Positions 1-7,385 of a DNA stretch of 21,527 nucleotides are shown here, piece by piece. Source of the DNA: Pseudomonadota bacterium (GTDB taxonomy: Bacteria > Pseudomonadota > Gammaproteobacteria > Burkholderiales > Burkholderiaceae). Position 1 is the stretch's first letter, and each line of letters opens with the position of its first letter. A program made the position numbers and the translations under genes. The notes under the pieces are model-generated. The model was not told where the DNA came from. It was given only the letters and a program-made list of their open reading frames with translations, and did no database searches. The stretch lies in NCBI GenBank assembly GCA_023441105.1, contig JAEZQX010000562.1, positions 1-21,527 on the forward strand, in the 5' to 3' direction.

Positions 1-134
1 TCGCCGCGCGGCACCAGCCCCGGCCGCACCGCCGCAACCTCCGCGCTCGTTGAACGCAGGCTTGCCGCCGAGCGCTGCCAGGCCTGCCGTCCGGCACCGG
101 CATTCATGGCGCCACGCCAGCGTGCCGCGCTCAT
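1..134 (-). CDS. livM: Probable LivM-type branched-chain amino acid ABC permease, N-terminal start only (partial)
   Basis: A minus-strand reading frame opens with ATG at 134-132 and stays open to the left edge (44 codons). A Shine-Dalgarno-like GGAG lies 7 bases before this ATG. The start follows the livH stop codon by 34 bases. The visible part (beginning MSAARWRGAMNAGAG) is a basic, Ala-rich leader with no membrane segment yet, so the protein itself does not identify the family. The call rests on position: LivM is normally encoded directly after LivH, and the two permeases form one heterodimeric inner-membrane channel. An earlier ATG at 172, overlapping the livH stop, meets a stop after 13 codons and is rejected. 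Confidence 0.5.
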   Translation of the reverse strand, partial: MSAARWRGAMNAGAGRQAWQRSAASLRSTSAEVAAVRPGLVPRG

Positions 135-168
135 GCTGCCGCTCCGGCGCCGCCGCCCATCGCCCGCC

Positions 169-1116
169 TCATCCTGCGCGCCCCAGGATCCCGCGCGGGC
201 GGAAGGCCAGGACCACCACCAGGATCACGAACGTGAACACCACGCTGTAGGTCGGCGCGTATGCCAGGCCGTAGGTCTCCGCCAGGCCCAGGATCACAGC
301 GCCGAGCGCGGCGCCGACCACGCTGCCCATGCCGCCGACGATGACCACGATCAGCGATGCCAGCAGCAGCCGGATGTCCTCACCCGGCACCATCGACAGC
401 TCCACCGCGCCGATCACGCCACCGAACCCGGCAAGACCGGCGCCGATGGCGAAGGTGATGGCGAACAGCAGGTTGACGTTGACGCCGGAGGCAGCGAGCA
501 TCCCACGGTCATCGACGCCGGCGCGAATCATCATGCCGATGCGGGTCCGGTTCAGGAACAGCCACAGGCCGACGCCGATCACGATGCCGAAGGCCAGCAG
601 GCTCAGGCGATAGGCGGAATAGGCCTTGACCAGCGGCAGGCCGCGCAGCGGACCGCGCAGCCACTCCGGCGCCTCCATCTGGTGGACCTCGCCGGTGAAG
701 GTCCACAGCAGCAGGTCCGCGATCACGATCGACAAGCCGATGGTCACCATCGTCTGGCGCAATTCCTCGCCCTGCATCCGCCGCAGGATCACCACCTGGA
801 TCAGCAGGCCGACGATCGCCGCCGCCAGGAAGCCGGCCGCCAGGGCGAGGATCCACCAGCCGGTCTTCTCGGCGACCACGTAGCCGACATAGCCGCCGAG
901 CAGGTACAGCGATCCATGGGCGAGATTGACGTTGCGCATCAGCCCGAACACCAGCGTGAAGCCGGCCGCGACGATGAAGTACAGCGACGCCAGCGTCAGG
1001 CTGTTCAACAGGGTGACGAAATACAGCCGCTGGTTGTCCGCGATCGCCCAGGCCGAGAAGGCGGCGATGGGCAATCCGATCAGCACTCCCCAGAACCATT
1101 TCGAGAAGGTCGACAA
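169..1116 (-). CDS. livH: Branched-chain amino acid (HAAT family) ABC transporter permease, LivH type
   Basis: This 315-residue integral membrane protein belongs to the LivH permease family, which forms half of the inner-membrane channel of hydrophobic amino acid ABC importers. About eight hydrophobic segments are visible. Family signatures are the early NSLTLASLYFIVAAGFTLVFG stretch followed by NLAHGSLYLLGGYVGY, a central MMIRAGVDDRGMLAASGVN cytoplasmic loop (the ATPase-coupling region), and the C-terminal GGMGSVVGAALGAVILG and FRPRGILG motifs. The start is probably TTG at 1116, because there is no in-frame ATG nearby and GGAG lies 9 bases upstream. It follows the amidohydrolase stop (1169) by 52 bases in the same direction, so it is probably in the same operon. 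The substrate cannot be read from sequence; Liv homologues also carry amides, urea and aromatic acids. ATPase (LivG/F) and binding-protein genes are not in the window. Confidence 0.9.
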   Translation of the reverse strand: MSTFSKWFWGVLIGLPIAAFSAWAIADNQRLYFVTLLNSLTLASLYFIVAAGFTLVFGLMRNVNLAHGSLYLLGGYVGYVVAEKTGWWILALAAGFLAAAIVGLLIQVVILRRMQGEELRQTMVTIGLSIVIADLLLWTFTGEVHQMEAPEWLRGPLRGLPLVKAYSAYRLSLLAFGIVIGVGLWLFLNRTRIGMMIRAGVDDRGMLAASGVNVNLLFAITFAIGAGLAGFGGVIGAVELSMVPGEDIRLLLASLIVVIVGGMGSVVGAALGAVILGLAETYGLAYAPTYSVVFTFVILVVVLAFRPRGILGRAG

Positions 1117-1168
1117 GAGGATCAGCTCCGGCGGCGTGAGGGATCAGGTCGATGCCAGGCGTCCGCGA

Positions 1169-2479
1169 TCACGCCGCGCTCCGGTTCCAGCCGGGCAGGC
1201 TGCCGCTGCGGGCGGAGTGGATGGCGGGCTCCTTGTAGAAGACGCCATCCTTCATCACCGCCAGCAGCCGCTTCGGATCGAGCAGGATGCCGAGGTCCGC
1301 GACCGGATCGCCGTCGACCAGCAGCAGGTCGGCAAGGCGCCCTTCCTGCACCAGCCCGAGCTCGTTCTCCATCATCATGATCTGGCCGCCGTACTTGGTG
1401 GCCGCCACGATGGTCTCCATCGGCGTCATGCCGCAGTACTTCACGAGGTACTGCAGGTCCATCGCGTTGGTCCAGTGCGGCGCCCAGGCGAAGCCGTAGT
1501 CGCCGCCGGGCAGGACCCGCACGCCGCGCCGATGCATTTCGGTGAGGCTGCGCGAAGCCGCCTCGAGCTCGTCCTCGTAGCCCAGCTCGCGCGCCCGCGC
1601 GGGGCTGAAGCCGTACGGCTCGCCCTCGTAGAGCAGCTTGACGAGGACCGACAGGCCGGGGGCCACGAAAATGCGGTGCTTGTGCGCCTCGAGCATGTCG
1701 AGCGCCTCCTCGTCCGCATAGCTGGCGTGGTAGATCACCTCGATGCCGTGGCGCAGCGCCATCTTGATCGATTCGCACGAGCGGGCATGGGCCGAGACGC
1801 GCTTGCCGCGCATCTTCGTCTCCTTCACCGCCATCGCCACCTCTTCGTCGCTGATCCAGGTGGTGTTGGCGGGGGCGTCGGGCAGGATGTTGTCGCCCGA
1901 GAGGTTGACCTTGATCGAATCGACGCCGTACTTGAGGAAGGTACGCACCACCTTGCGCATCTCCTCCGGACCGCTCACCACGGCCCCGAAGTTGTACTCG
2001 GGGTACTGGATGTGCGGCAGGCTCTCGTCGCCAAGGTTGCCGAGCACGGTGATCTCCTGGCTAGCCGCCAGGTAGCGCGGGCCGGGCAGCATGCCGGAGT
2101 TGATCGCGTTGCGGATCACGATGTCCAGCCGCGGCTTGGCGGCAGCCGCGCCGACACACGAGGTCCAGCCGTGCTGCAGGTACTTGCGGGCGACATGCGC
2201 CACCCACAGCGTGTGCTCCTCCGGCGGCATCACCTGGATGCCGTCGAGCGAGCCGGCGTTGTTCCAGGAGAAGTGCGTGTGCGCCTCGGTCATGCCCGGC
2301 ATCAGGGTGGCGCCGGCGGCATCGACGACGACCGCGCCGCTCGCCGGCATGAGCCGCGCCCCGGTGCCGCTGCCGCCGACGCGGCTGATGCGGTTGCCCT
2401 GCACGAGGACCTCGCCCGGATAGGCGGGCGCGCCGCTGCCGTCGAGAATCCGCACGTTGGTGAACAGGTAGCTGGCCAT
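1169..2479 (-). CDS. Metal-dependent amidohydrolase (imidazolonepropionase/prolidase-like), second of a tandem pair
   Basis: This 436-residue cytoplasmic hydrolase belongs to the amidohydrolase superfamily (beta/alpha barrel with a beta-sandwich formed by both ends). The binuclear metal site is complete: H67 and H69 in AHTHFSW, K190 in VDSIKVN (the likely carboxylated bridging lysine), H231 in SAHARS, H251 in YHASYAD and D327 in GGDYGF. The closing LADLLLVDGDP strand is typical of the family. No signal peptide is seen. Such proteins include Xaa-Pro and Xaa-Arg/Lys dipeptidases and imidazolonepropionase-like enzymes; the substrate here is unknown. A GGAGG Shine-Dalgarno precedes the ATG at 2479. 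It lies 91 bases after its paralogue (2571-3857), about 60% identical by eye, and upstream of livH, suggesting hydrolysis linked to amino acid or amide transport. Confidence 0.88.
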   Translation of the reverse strand: MASYLFTNVRILDGSGAPAYPGEVLVQGNRISRVGGSGTGARLMPASGAVVVDAAGATLMPGMTEAHTHFSWNNAGSLDGIQVMPPEEHTLWVAHVARKYLQHGWTSCVGAAAAKPRLDIVIRNAINSGMLPGPRYLAASQEITVLGNLGDESLPHIQYPEYNFGAVVSGPEEMRKVVRTFLKYGVDSIKVNLSGDNILPDAPANTTWISDEEVAMAVKETKMRGKRVSAHARSCESIKMALRHGIEVIYHASYADEEALDMLEAHKHRIFVAPGLSVLVKLLYEGEPYGFSPARARELGYEDELEAASRSLTEMHRRGVRVLPGGDYGFAWAPHWTNAMDLQYLVKYCGMTPMETIVAATKYGGQIMMMENELGLVQEGRLADLLLVDGDPVADLGILLDPKRLLAVMKDGVFYKEPAIHSARSGSLPGWNRSAA

Positions 2480-2570
2480 CGTTCCCTCCGGTTGCCGGCG
2501 GCGCTGCGGGCGTAATTGCGTCGTGGGTCGGTCGCGCTTGCGTCGCTGGCTGCGCAGTGGCGTCTTGCGA

Positions 2571-3857
2571 TCAGGCCGCCGTCAGCGACAGGCGGCTGCG
2601 CGTCGAGCGGATCTCGGGTTCCTTGTAGAACTGCCCGTCCTTCATCACCGCGAGGATCCGCTCGGGCTGCTGCAGGATCCTGATGTCGGCGGTGGGGTCG
2701 CCGTCCACCAGCAGCAGGTCGGCGAGAAAGCCGTCGCGGATCATGCCGAGCTCGCTGCCCATCATCATGATCTGGCCTCCCAGTTGCGTGGCGGACAGCA
2801 GCGCCTCCATCGGCGTGAAGCCGAGGTAGCGCACGAAGTACTCGAGGTCCTTCGCATTGGTGCCGTGGGCCATCCAGGCAAAGCCGTAGTCGCCGCCGGG
2901 CAGGATCCGGATGCCGCGGCGCTTCATCTTCTTGAGGGTCTCGACCGCCACTTCGAGCTCGCGGTGATAGCCCATGTCGCGCGCCACCTCCGGCGTGATA
3001 CCCCACTGGCTGGCGTTGTACGAGGTGTTGATCAGCCAGCCGATGCCGGGGGCGACGAAATGCCGGTCCTTGTTCGCCTCCAGCATGTCGAGCGCTTCCT
3101 CGTCCGCGAAGCTGGCATGGAAGATCAGCTCGATGCCGTGGCGCACGCACTGCTTGACCGATTCGCTGGAGCGCGCATGAGCCGCCAGCCGCTTGCCGCG
3201 CATGCGCACCTCCTCGACGGCGGTGGCGATCTCCGCATCCGTCATCTGCGTCGTCTCGGCGCTCATGCCGGCGATGTACTCCCCCGACAGGTTGAGCTTG
3301 ATGGTGTCGACGCCGTACTTCATGAAGGTTCGCACGCAGCGGCGCATCTCGTCGGCGCCGCTCACCACCGCCCCGAAGCTGAACTCCGGATACGGCAGAT
3401 GTGGCGGCGATTCGTCGCCGAGGCCGCCGGGCACGGTGATCTCCTGGCTGGCGGCGAGGTAGCGCGGGCCCGGGATGAGGCCGGAATTGATCGAGTTGCG
3501 GGTGGCGACGTCGAGGCGCGGCTTGGCGCAGGCGGCGCCGACGCAGGAGGTGAAGCCGCGGCTCAGGTAGCGCTCCGCGATATGGGCACACCACAGGATG
3601 TGCTCCTCCAGCGGCATCTTCTGGATGGCGCCGAGGCTCGGCTGGTCGTTCCACGAGAAATGGGTGTGCGCCTCGGTCATGCCGGGCATGAGCGTCGCGC
3701 CGGCTGCATCGATGGTGTCGATGCCCGCAGTGGGCAGCGAGCGGGGACCACGTCCCACCTTCAGGATCCGGTTGCCCTGGACCAGCACCTCGCCGGCGTA
3801 CGGCGACGCGCCGGTGCCGTCCAGGATGCGGACATTGGTGAAGAGAACGTTGGCCAT
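2571..3857 (-). CDS. Metal-dependent amidohydrolase (imidazolonepropionase/prolidase-like), first of a tandem pair
   Basis: This 428-residue protein is a close paralogue of the next gene in the operon, with the same complete metal set: H64 and H66 (AHTHFSW), K187 (VDTIKLN), H227 (AAHARS), H247 (FHASFAD) and D323 (GGDYGF). It probably hydrolyses a C-N bond of an amide, cyclic amide or dipeptide in the cytoplasm. The ATG at 3857 is preceded by GGGAGA. It is the promoter-proximal gene of the operon running amidohydrolase, amidohydrolase, livH, livM, and is divergent from a TetR regulator. The two copies differ most around residues 268-300 (here FVAPGIGWLINTSYNASQWG; in the other copy FVAPGLSVLVKLLYEGEPYG). 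That region could shape the substrate pocket, so the pair may be specialised rather than redundant. Confidence 0.88.
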   Translation of the reverse strand: MANVLFTNVRILDGTGASPYAGEVLVQGNRILKVGRGPRSLPTAGIDTIDAAGATLMPGMTEAHTHFSWNDQPSLGAIQKMPLEEHILWCAHIAERYLSRGFTSCVGAACAKPRLDVATRNSINSGLIPGPRYLAASQEITVPGGLGDESPPHLPYPEFSFGAVVSGADEMRRCVRTFMKYGVDTIKLNLSGEYIAGMSAETTQMTDAEIATAVEEVRMRGKRLAAHARSSESVKQCVRHGIELIFHASFADEEALDMLEANKDRHFVAPGIGWLINTSYNASQWGITPEVARDMGYHRELEVAVETLKKMKRRGIRILPGGDYGFAWMAHGTNAKDLEYFVRYLGFTPMEALLSATQLGGQIMMMGSELGMIRDGFLADLLLVDGDPTADIRILQQPERILAVMKDGQFYKEPEIRSTRSRLSLTAA

Positions 3858-3944
3858 TGCGTCTCCCGTCCACGCTCCCGGCAGCCGTGCAGCGCCCGGA
3901 TCGGGTTGTCTCCAGTTCGATTGTCGGGCCGGGCTCGATCATGA

Positions 3945-3961
3945 GACTTGAGTCTCAAGTC
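3945..3961. promoter_or_regulatory. Perfect inverted repeat, probable TetR-type operator
   Basis: GACTTGAGTCTCAAGTC has two perfect 8-base arms around one central T. It lies between the divergent amidohydrolase operon and the TetR gene. An overlapping second symmetry, GAGACT-TG-AGTCTC, begins at 3943. Length and position fit a TetR-family operator. It covers the proposed -35 box of the regulator gene and would sit just downstream of the proposed start point of the amidohydrolase operon, so binding could repress both. Confidence 0.7.
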
Positions 3962-3977
3962 GGCTAGGGCCAATAAT
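3948..3977 (+). promoter_or_regulatory. Predicted sigma70 promoter of the TetR regulator gene
   Basis: TTGAGT (3948-3953) and AATAAT (3972-3977) are separated by 18 bases on the + strand, placing the start point near 3985 and leaving a short leader before the ATG at 4008. The -35 box lies inside the inverted repeat, which suggests autoregulation. The AT-rich segment is shared with the opposing promoter. Confidence 0.4.
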
Positions 3978-4000
3978 AGCCGCAGTCCATGCGGCGTCAA
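3973..4000 (-). promoter_or_regulatory. Predicted sigma70 promoter of the amidohydrolase-liv operon
   Basis: On the minus strand, TTGACG (4000-3995) and TATTAT (3978-3973) are separated by 16 bases. Both boxes are close to consensus in an otherwise GC-rich region. Transcription would begin near 3966, about 110 bases before the first amidohydrolase ATG, and would run directly into the inverted repeat at 3945-3961. Confidence 0.55.
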
Positions 4001-4007
4001 GCCTCCC

Positions 4008-4733
4008 ATGCGAATGAGCGATCCGACCACCATTCCCGCGACCCGGCGCAGGCGCAAGACGAGGCCGCTGTCCACCGCAGCCGTCCGCCGCAACCTGAGC
4101 GACGTCAATGGCACCCGCGGCCTCAGCCGGCCGGCCACCCGCACCAAGGAGCAGTTGCTGGAGGCCGCGTCGCAGCTGATCCGCACCCTGGGCCATGTGC
4201 CTTCGATCGCCGAGGTCGCCCGCGCGGCTGGCGTGTCGCGCGCCACCGCCTATCGCTACTTCTCCTCGCGCAGCAAGCTGATCGCGGCCGTGGTCGATTC
4301 CAGCCTCGGCCCGGTGCGCCGCTTCGAGTCGCACCTGGAACGGGTCGACGAACGCGTCGCGGAACTGTTCGGCACGACCTTCGTGCGCTTCATCGAGTTC
4401 GAGCCGCAGATGCGTTCGGCATTGCAGCTGTCGCTGGAGCACGAGGCGTTGCAGGCGGCGGGACGGCTCGAGGAAGAGCCGTACCGGCGTGGTTACCGGG
4501 TGGACATCCTGCGCCGCACGGTTGCGCCGCTTCGCCGCCGCATGCCGGCAAGCGCCGTCGATCGCCTCTGCAAGGCGATGAGCCTGTTGTTCGGCATCGA
4601 GCCCTACGTGATCCTCAAGGACATCTGGGCGTGCGACAACGACGAGGTCGGCCGGATCGCCCTGTGGATGGCCAACGCCCTGCTGCGCCAGGCCGAGCAG
4701 GACGCGGCAGCGGCCGCCGCAGGCACGCCCTGA
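4008..4733 (+). CDS. TetR/AcrR-family transcriptional regulator
   Basis: This 241-residue one-component regulator has a TetR-type DNA-binding domain at about residues 43-100: RTKEQLLEAASQLIR (helix 1), SIAEVARAAGVSRATAYRYF (helix-turn-helix) and the trailing SSRSKLIAAVV. A basic leader of about 40 residues precedes it. The C-terminal ligand-binding half has no recognisable specificity motif. ATG at 4008 is chosen; ATG at 4014 is also possible. An upstream TTG at 3948 would place the coding region over the operator and promoter and is less likely. It is divergent from the amidohydrolase-liv operon with a shared palindrome, so it most likely represses that operon and itself until a pathway ligand binds. 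It lies convergent to nothing and is followed by 240 bases without a gene. Confidence 0.88.
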   Translation: MRMSDPTTIPATRRRRKTRPLSTAAVRRNLSDVNGTRGLSRPATRTKEQLLEAASQLIRTLGHVPSIAEVARAAGVSRATAYRYFSSRSKLIAAVVDSSLGPVRRFESHLERVDERVAELFGTTFVRFIEFEPQMRSALQLSLEHEALQAAGRLEEEPYRRGYRVDILRRTVAPLRRRMPASAVDRLCKAMSLLFGIEPYVILKDIWACDNDEVGRIALWMANALLRQAEQDAAAAAAGTP

Positions 4734-4923
4734 TCCTCTTGCGGCAGCCCCCGCGGCGGCCGCTTCCTGCCCTCGCCTGAACCGGCGATCCGCCGCGCCC
4801 GGCACGACCGGCAGCCGCGGCATTGCCCCTGCGCTTCCCATCCAATCCAACTAACCGTTCGTCCGCGCACGGGTTCTTTCGTGTCGCGCCGATCGGTACT
4901 GTGTGTGGACTTTTTCACGAAAA

Positions 4924-4958
4924 GAGCCTCGCACCGCTTGCAGATGCCGGCGAGGCTC
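4924..4958 (+). promoter_or_regulatory. Stem-loop just upstream of the lipoprotein ribosome binding site
   Basis: GAGCCTCGC (4924-4932) and GCGAGGCTC (4950-4958) form a perfect 9-bp, mostly G-C stem with a 17-base loop. The stem ends 4 bases before the AGGAG (4962-4966) that would serve a TTG start at 4974. No T-run follows, so it does not look like a terminator. It could control translation or mRNA stability. It does not match a riboswitch class I know. Confidence 0.4.
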
Positions 4959-4973
4959 ACTAGGAGCTTCATC

Positions 4974-6269
4974 TTGCGTATACCAACAACCGCCTGTCCA
5001 GCAGTCAAGCTGCATGAGAAGGACCCAGCTCGACTCGATGACGGCAGCGTCCTGGGCAAGCCCACGCTCCGCCGCGCCACGTCGGCGCTCCTCGGAACCT
5101 GTCTCAGCGGCTTCCTCCTCACCGGCTGCGGCTCGAGCTTCATGGACAGCGACGGCGCCTCCTCTTCCGAGCTGATCGCGGAAGCCAAGGGAGCCGAGGC
5201 ATCGCAGGGTCGGCGCTCGGAGAATGCCGCCATCCCAAGCCGCTTCGCGAATGCCGCCGAGAGCAACACGCCCGGCGCAGTCTCCGATCCGATCCCGAGC
5301 CAGCCGCCGCTCGCCCAGGCGCCGTCGCCGGCACCTTCGCCCTCGCCGTCGCCCGCGCCGGCCCCTGCACCCAAGCCGTCACCGTCGCCGGCGCCGGCTC
5401 CCTCGCCCAGCCCGTCGCCCAGCCCGTCGCCGCCGCCAGTGCCAAGCCCGGCCCCGGCGCCGGTGAGCGGCACCATCAACTCGCTCGACACCATCGTCAA
5501 CGACATGAAGTTGATGAACGATGTCGCGCTGGCCGGCGTGCCGACGAACTACGGTTTTGCGCGCGGCCCGGGCCACGTGATCATGGGCAACGATCCGCGG
5601 GGCACCAACACGCCCTCCTGGTGGCAGGTCAACAACCAGTCGTACAAGAGCAGCACCTACTGGAACGGCGTGATGCCGTGGCTGGTGGTGTTCGACGGGG
5701 TCGGCAACATGGCGAGCAACACCCGCGTCCAGTTGCGCAATCTCAAGCTCTACATCAAGAGCAAGTCGACCGGCCGATGGAACCTGATCAACGGCTCGAC
5801 CGGGGTGAGCGGTGAGAACTATCCGAAATCGCTGCAGGGCGCGGACGTGCAGCGGCCGGACGTGCGCACGGAATCCGACGGTTCGACGTCGGTGCTGCCA
5901 CCGGGCGGGAACCTGCTGTTCCACGGCTGGGGCGGCGGGATCCAGGCGATCAACGGCAGCGATGTCGGCGCGCTGTTCGTGACGCTGCAGGCGCGACTGA
6001 TCAAGAACAACGCCTCGGGAACGGATGACCGTGCCAAGGCCAAGTACCTGATCCACGTCGGCGGCGACTACTACCCGACGGTCAGCACCCGGGTCACCGA
6101 CCTCGCGCCCGCCTACTACTTCCCGGGCATCGGCACCTCGCGTGCCAAGCTGGTCTCGAACGACTGGCAGGCGTTCAACTTCTCGACCATCGACGTCGGT
6201 GTCGAGGATCCGGGCGGCGGCGTGATGACCGAAGCCCAGTTGCGCGCGGCACCCCCGCCTCTAGAATAG
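4974..6269 (+). CDS. Uncharacterised lipoprotein with Pro/Ser/Ala-rich linker; paralogue of the next gene
   Basis: I do not recognise the family. A hydrophobic stretch ending in the lipobox LLTGC (Cys at residue 52 from the TTG start) predicts an envelope lipoprotein. A disordered region follows, then a Pro-Ser/Pro-Ala repeat (about 5316-5465) that looks like a wall- or periplasm-spanning linker. The C-terminal domain of about 265 residues starts at SLDTIVNDMKLMND. It shares GPGH-GNDPR, MPW-VV-DG, RVQL-N, FHGW, DR-K, G-DYY, KLV-W-Q and a PPPL end with the protein at 6357-7376. The start is uncertain. TTG at 4974 has AGGAG 7 bases upstream, but ATG 4944 and GTG 4881 are in frame and would lengthen the already long N-region. 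The gene stands between a TetR cassette and an EPS cluster; a role in EPS binding or processing is only a guess from neighbourhood. Confidence 0.75.
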   Translation: MRIPTTACPAVKLHEKDPARLDDGSVLGKPTLRRATSALLGTCLSGFLLTGCGSSFMDSDGASSSELIAEAKGAEASQGRRSENAAIPSRFANAAESNTPGAVSDPIPSQPPLAQAPSPAPSPSPSPAPAPAPKPSPSPAPAPSPSPSPSPSPPPVPSPAPAPVSGTINSLDTIVNDMKLMNDVALAGVPTNYGFARGPGHVIMGNDPRGTNTPSWWQVNNQSYKSSTYWNGVMPWLVVFDGVGNMASNTRVQLRNLKLYIKSKSTGRWNLINGSTGVSGENYPKSLQGADVQRPDVRTESDGSTSVLPPGGNLLFHGWGGGIQAINGSDVGALFVTLQARLIKNNASGTDDRAKAKYLIHVGGDYYPTVSTRVTDLAPAYYFPGIGTSRAKLVSNDWQAFNFSTIDVGVEDPGGGVMTEAQLRAAPPPLE

Positions 6270-6285
6270 GGGTTGTCGCCCGACG

Positions 6286-6313
6286 AAACGCCGAGGCATG
6301 CCTCGGCGTTTTT
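6286..6313 (+). terminator. Rho-independent terminator after the lipoprotein gene
   Basis: AAACGCCGAGGC and GCCTCGGCGTTT form a perfect 12-bp inverted repeat with an AT centre (in RNA, a GC-rich stem with a small loop), followed by TTTTT at 6309-6313. It begins 17 bases after the stop codon of the upstream gene and ends 44 bases before the next start. The A-run on the other side could let it act on both strands. It implies the two paralogues are at least partly separate transcription units. Confidence 0.9.
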
Positions 6314-6356
6314 CGTTTCGCCGCGACAAGGCGGGACCCCTGAATGGACGAGGACA

Positions 6357-7376
6357 ATGAAGCGTAGAAGCGTGCTGGTCGGCGCAGCTGCCGCCACCGG
6401 CCTGCTGGGCATCGGCAAGGCAGCCGGCCAATCCCGCGAGGTCGCCGAAGGCGAATCCGGCGGCGGCCAGAGTTTGTTCGCGCGCGCGGTCAAGCGAGCC
6501 GAGGACTTCTTCGGGATCGAGCGTTCGGAGAAGGGGCTGCCGCGGGTGGCCCTCGCGCCGATCGACGTCGACCTGGTCATCAGCGACATGGCCCGGATGA
6601 ACGACGCGCCCCTGCGGGGCTTCGAGAAGTTCGACTCGGGCTGGTACGTCGGGCCCGGACACACCCTTCTCGGCAACGATCCGCGGCTGCGCAATGGCGG
6701 CAAGTGGTTCGTCGATGCCTTCGGCGATCGCTTCGACCTCGACAAGCCGATGACGGCCATCATGCCCTGGGTGGTGATCGCGGACGGCCGGCAGCATGCC
6801 GCCCGCAACGTGCGGGTGCAACTGGCCAATGTCAGGCTGTTCCTGCTGCAGAACTCCACCCGCAAGTGGGTGTCGCTGGGGAGCTCGCGCGGCGTCGAAG
6901 GCGACTTCTTCTACAAGCCGGAGCTGGCCCGATCATCCGGCCAACGCAGCCTGGCGGTCAGGAAGGACGGCTCGGCGGATATCGGCATCCCGGATGCGGA
7001 GGACCAGATCTTCCACGGCTGGTGGACCAAGGGGCGCACGCCGATCCCCTTCGAGCCCACCGACATCCGGGCGGTCTTCATCTCCATGCAGGGTCGGCTG
7101 GTGAGGCCGGCCGAGGCCGGTCCGGACGACCGGCGCAAGTGCGAGCTGCTGATGCAGATCGGCGCCGACTACTACCGCTCGCGCAACAGCACCTGGGACG
7201 GCGTGCCGCAGCCCGGGGTGGCGGCGTCGCGCATGAAGCTCGTCACCGACGAGTGGCAGTCGATCAGCGCGATGACCTTCAACGACGTCGGTCGCACCTT
7301 TCCCGCAGGGAAGCGAGGCATCGACAAGGCGGAGTTCCTCAAGAACCCGCCGCCGCTGAAATCGCTCGAGACCTGA
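6357..7376 (+). CDS. Uncharacterised exported protein with Tat-like signal; paralogue of the preceding lipoprotein
   Basis: This 339-residue protein has no function I recognise. It starts MKRRSVLVGAAAATGLLGIG, an N-region with paired arginines (R3, R4) and a mild hydrophobic core ending near KAAGQS. This resembles a twin-arginine (Tat) signal, which would mean export after folding. The body from IDVDLVISDMARMND to the PPPL end aligns along its length with the C-terminal domain of the lipoprotein at 4974-6269. Shared features are GPGH-LGNDPR, IMPWVVIADG, RVQLANVRLF, an ST-KW-SLGSS-GV-G segment, IFHGW, DIRAVFISMQGRL, DDRRK and GADYY. AGGA precedes the ATG at 6357. The paralogues differ in export route and in the missing Pro-rich linker, so this copy may be the soluble periplasmic or secreted form. 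It converges with the EPS operon, leaving 9 bases between stops. Confidence 0.8.
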   Translation: MKRRSVLVGAAAATGLLGIGKAAGQSREVAEGESGGGQSLFARAVKRAEDFFGIERSEKGLPRVALAPIDVDLVISDMARMNDAPLRGFEKFDSGWYVGPGHTLLGNDPRLRNGGKWFVDAFGDRFDLDKPMTAIMPWVVIADGRQHAARNVRVQLANVRLFLLQNSTRKWVSLGSSRGVEGDFFYKPELARSSGQRSLAVRKDGSADIGIPDAEDQIFHGWWTKGRTPIPFEPTDIRAVFISMQGRLVRPAEAGPDDRRKCELLMQIGADYYRSRNSTWDGVPQPGVAASRMKLVTDEWQSISAMTFNDVGRTFPAGKRGIDKAEFLKNPPPLKSLET

Positions 7377-7385
7377 AGGACTGCG

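Noticed and set aside
106..1380. + strand open frame of 424 codons opposite livH
   Set aside because: Low-complexity antisense shadow. The minus strand encodes an unmistakable LivH permease.
2523..3944. + strand open frame of 473 codons opposite the first amidohydrolase
   Set aside because: Shadow frame; the minus strand has all amidohydrolase metal ligands and a good ribosome binding site.
4714..4750. GCCGCA...TGCGGC inverted repeat after the TetR gene as a terminator
   Set aside because: Short stem, long loop and no T-run.
4818..4833. Possible sigma54 promoter (CGGCATTGCCCCTGCG) upstream of the lipoprotein gene
   Set aside because: The GG and GC spacing is right but several core bases differ from consensus, so chance is likely in GC-rich DNA.
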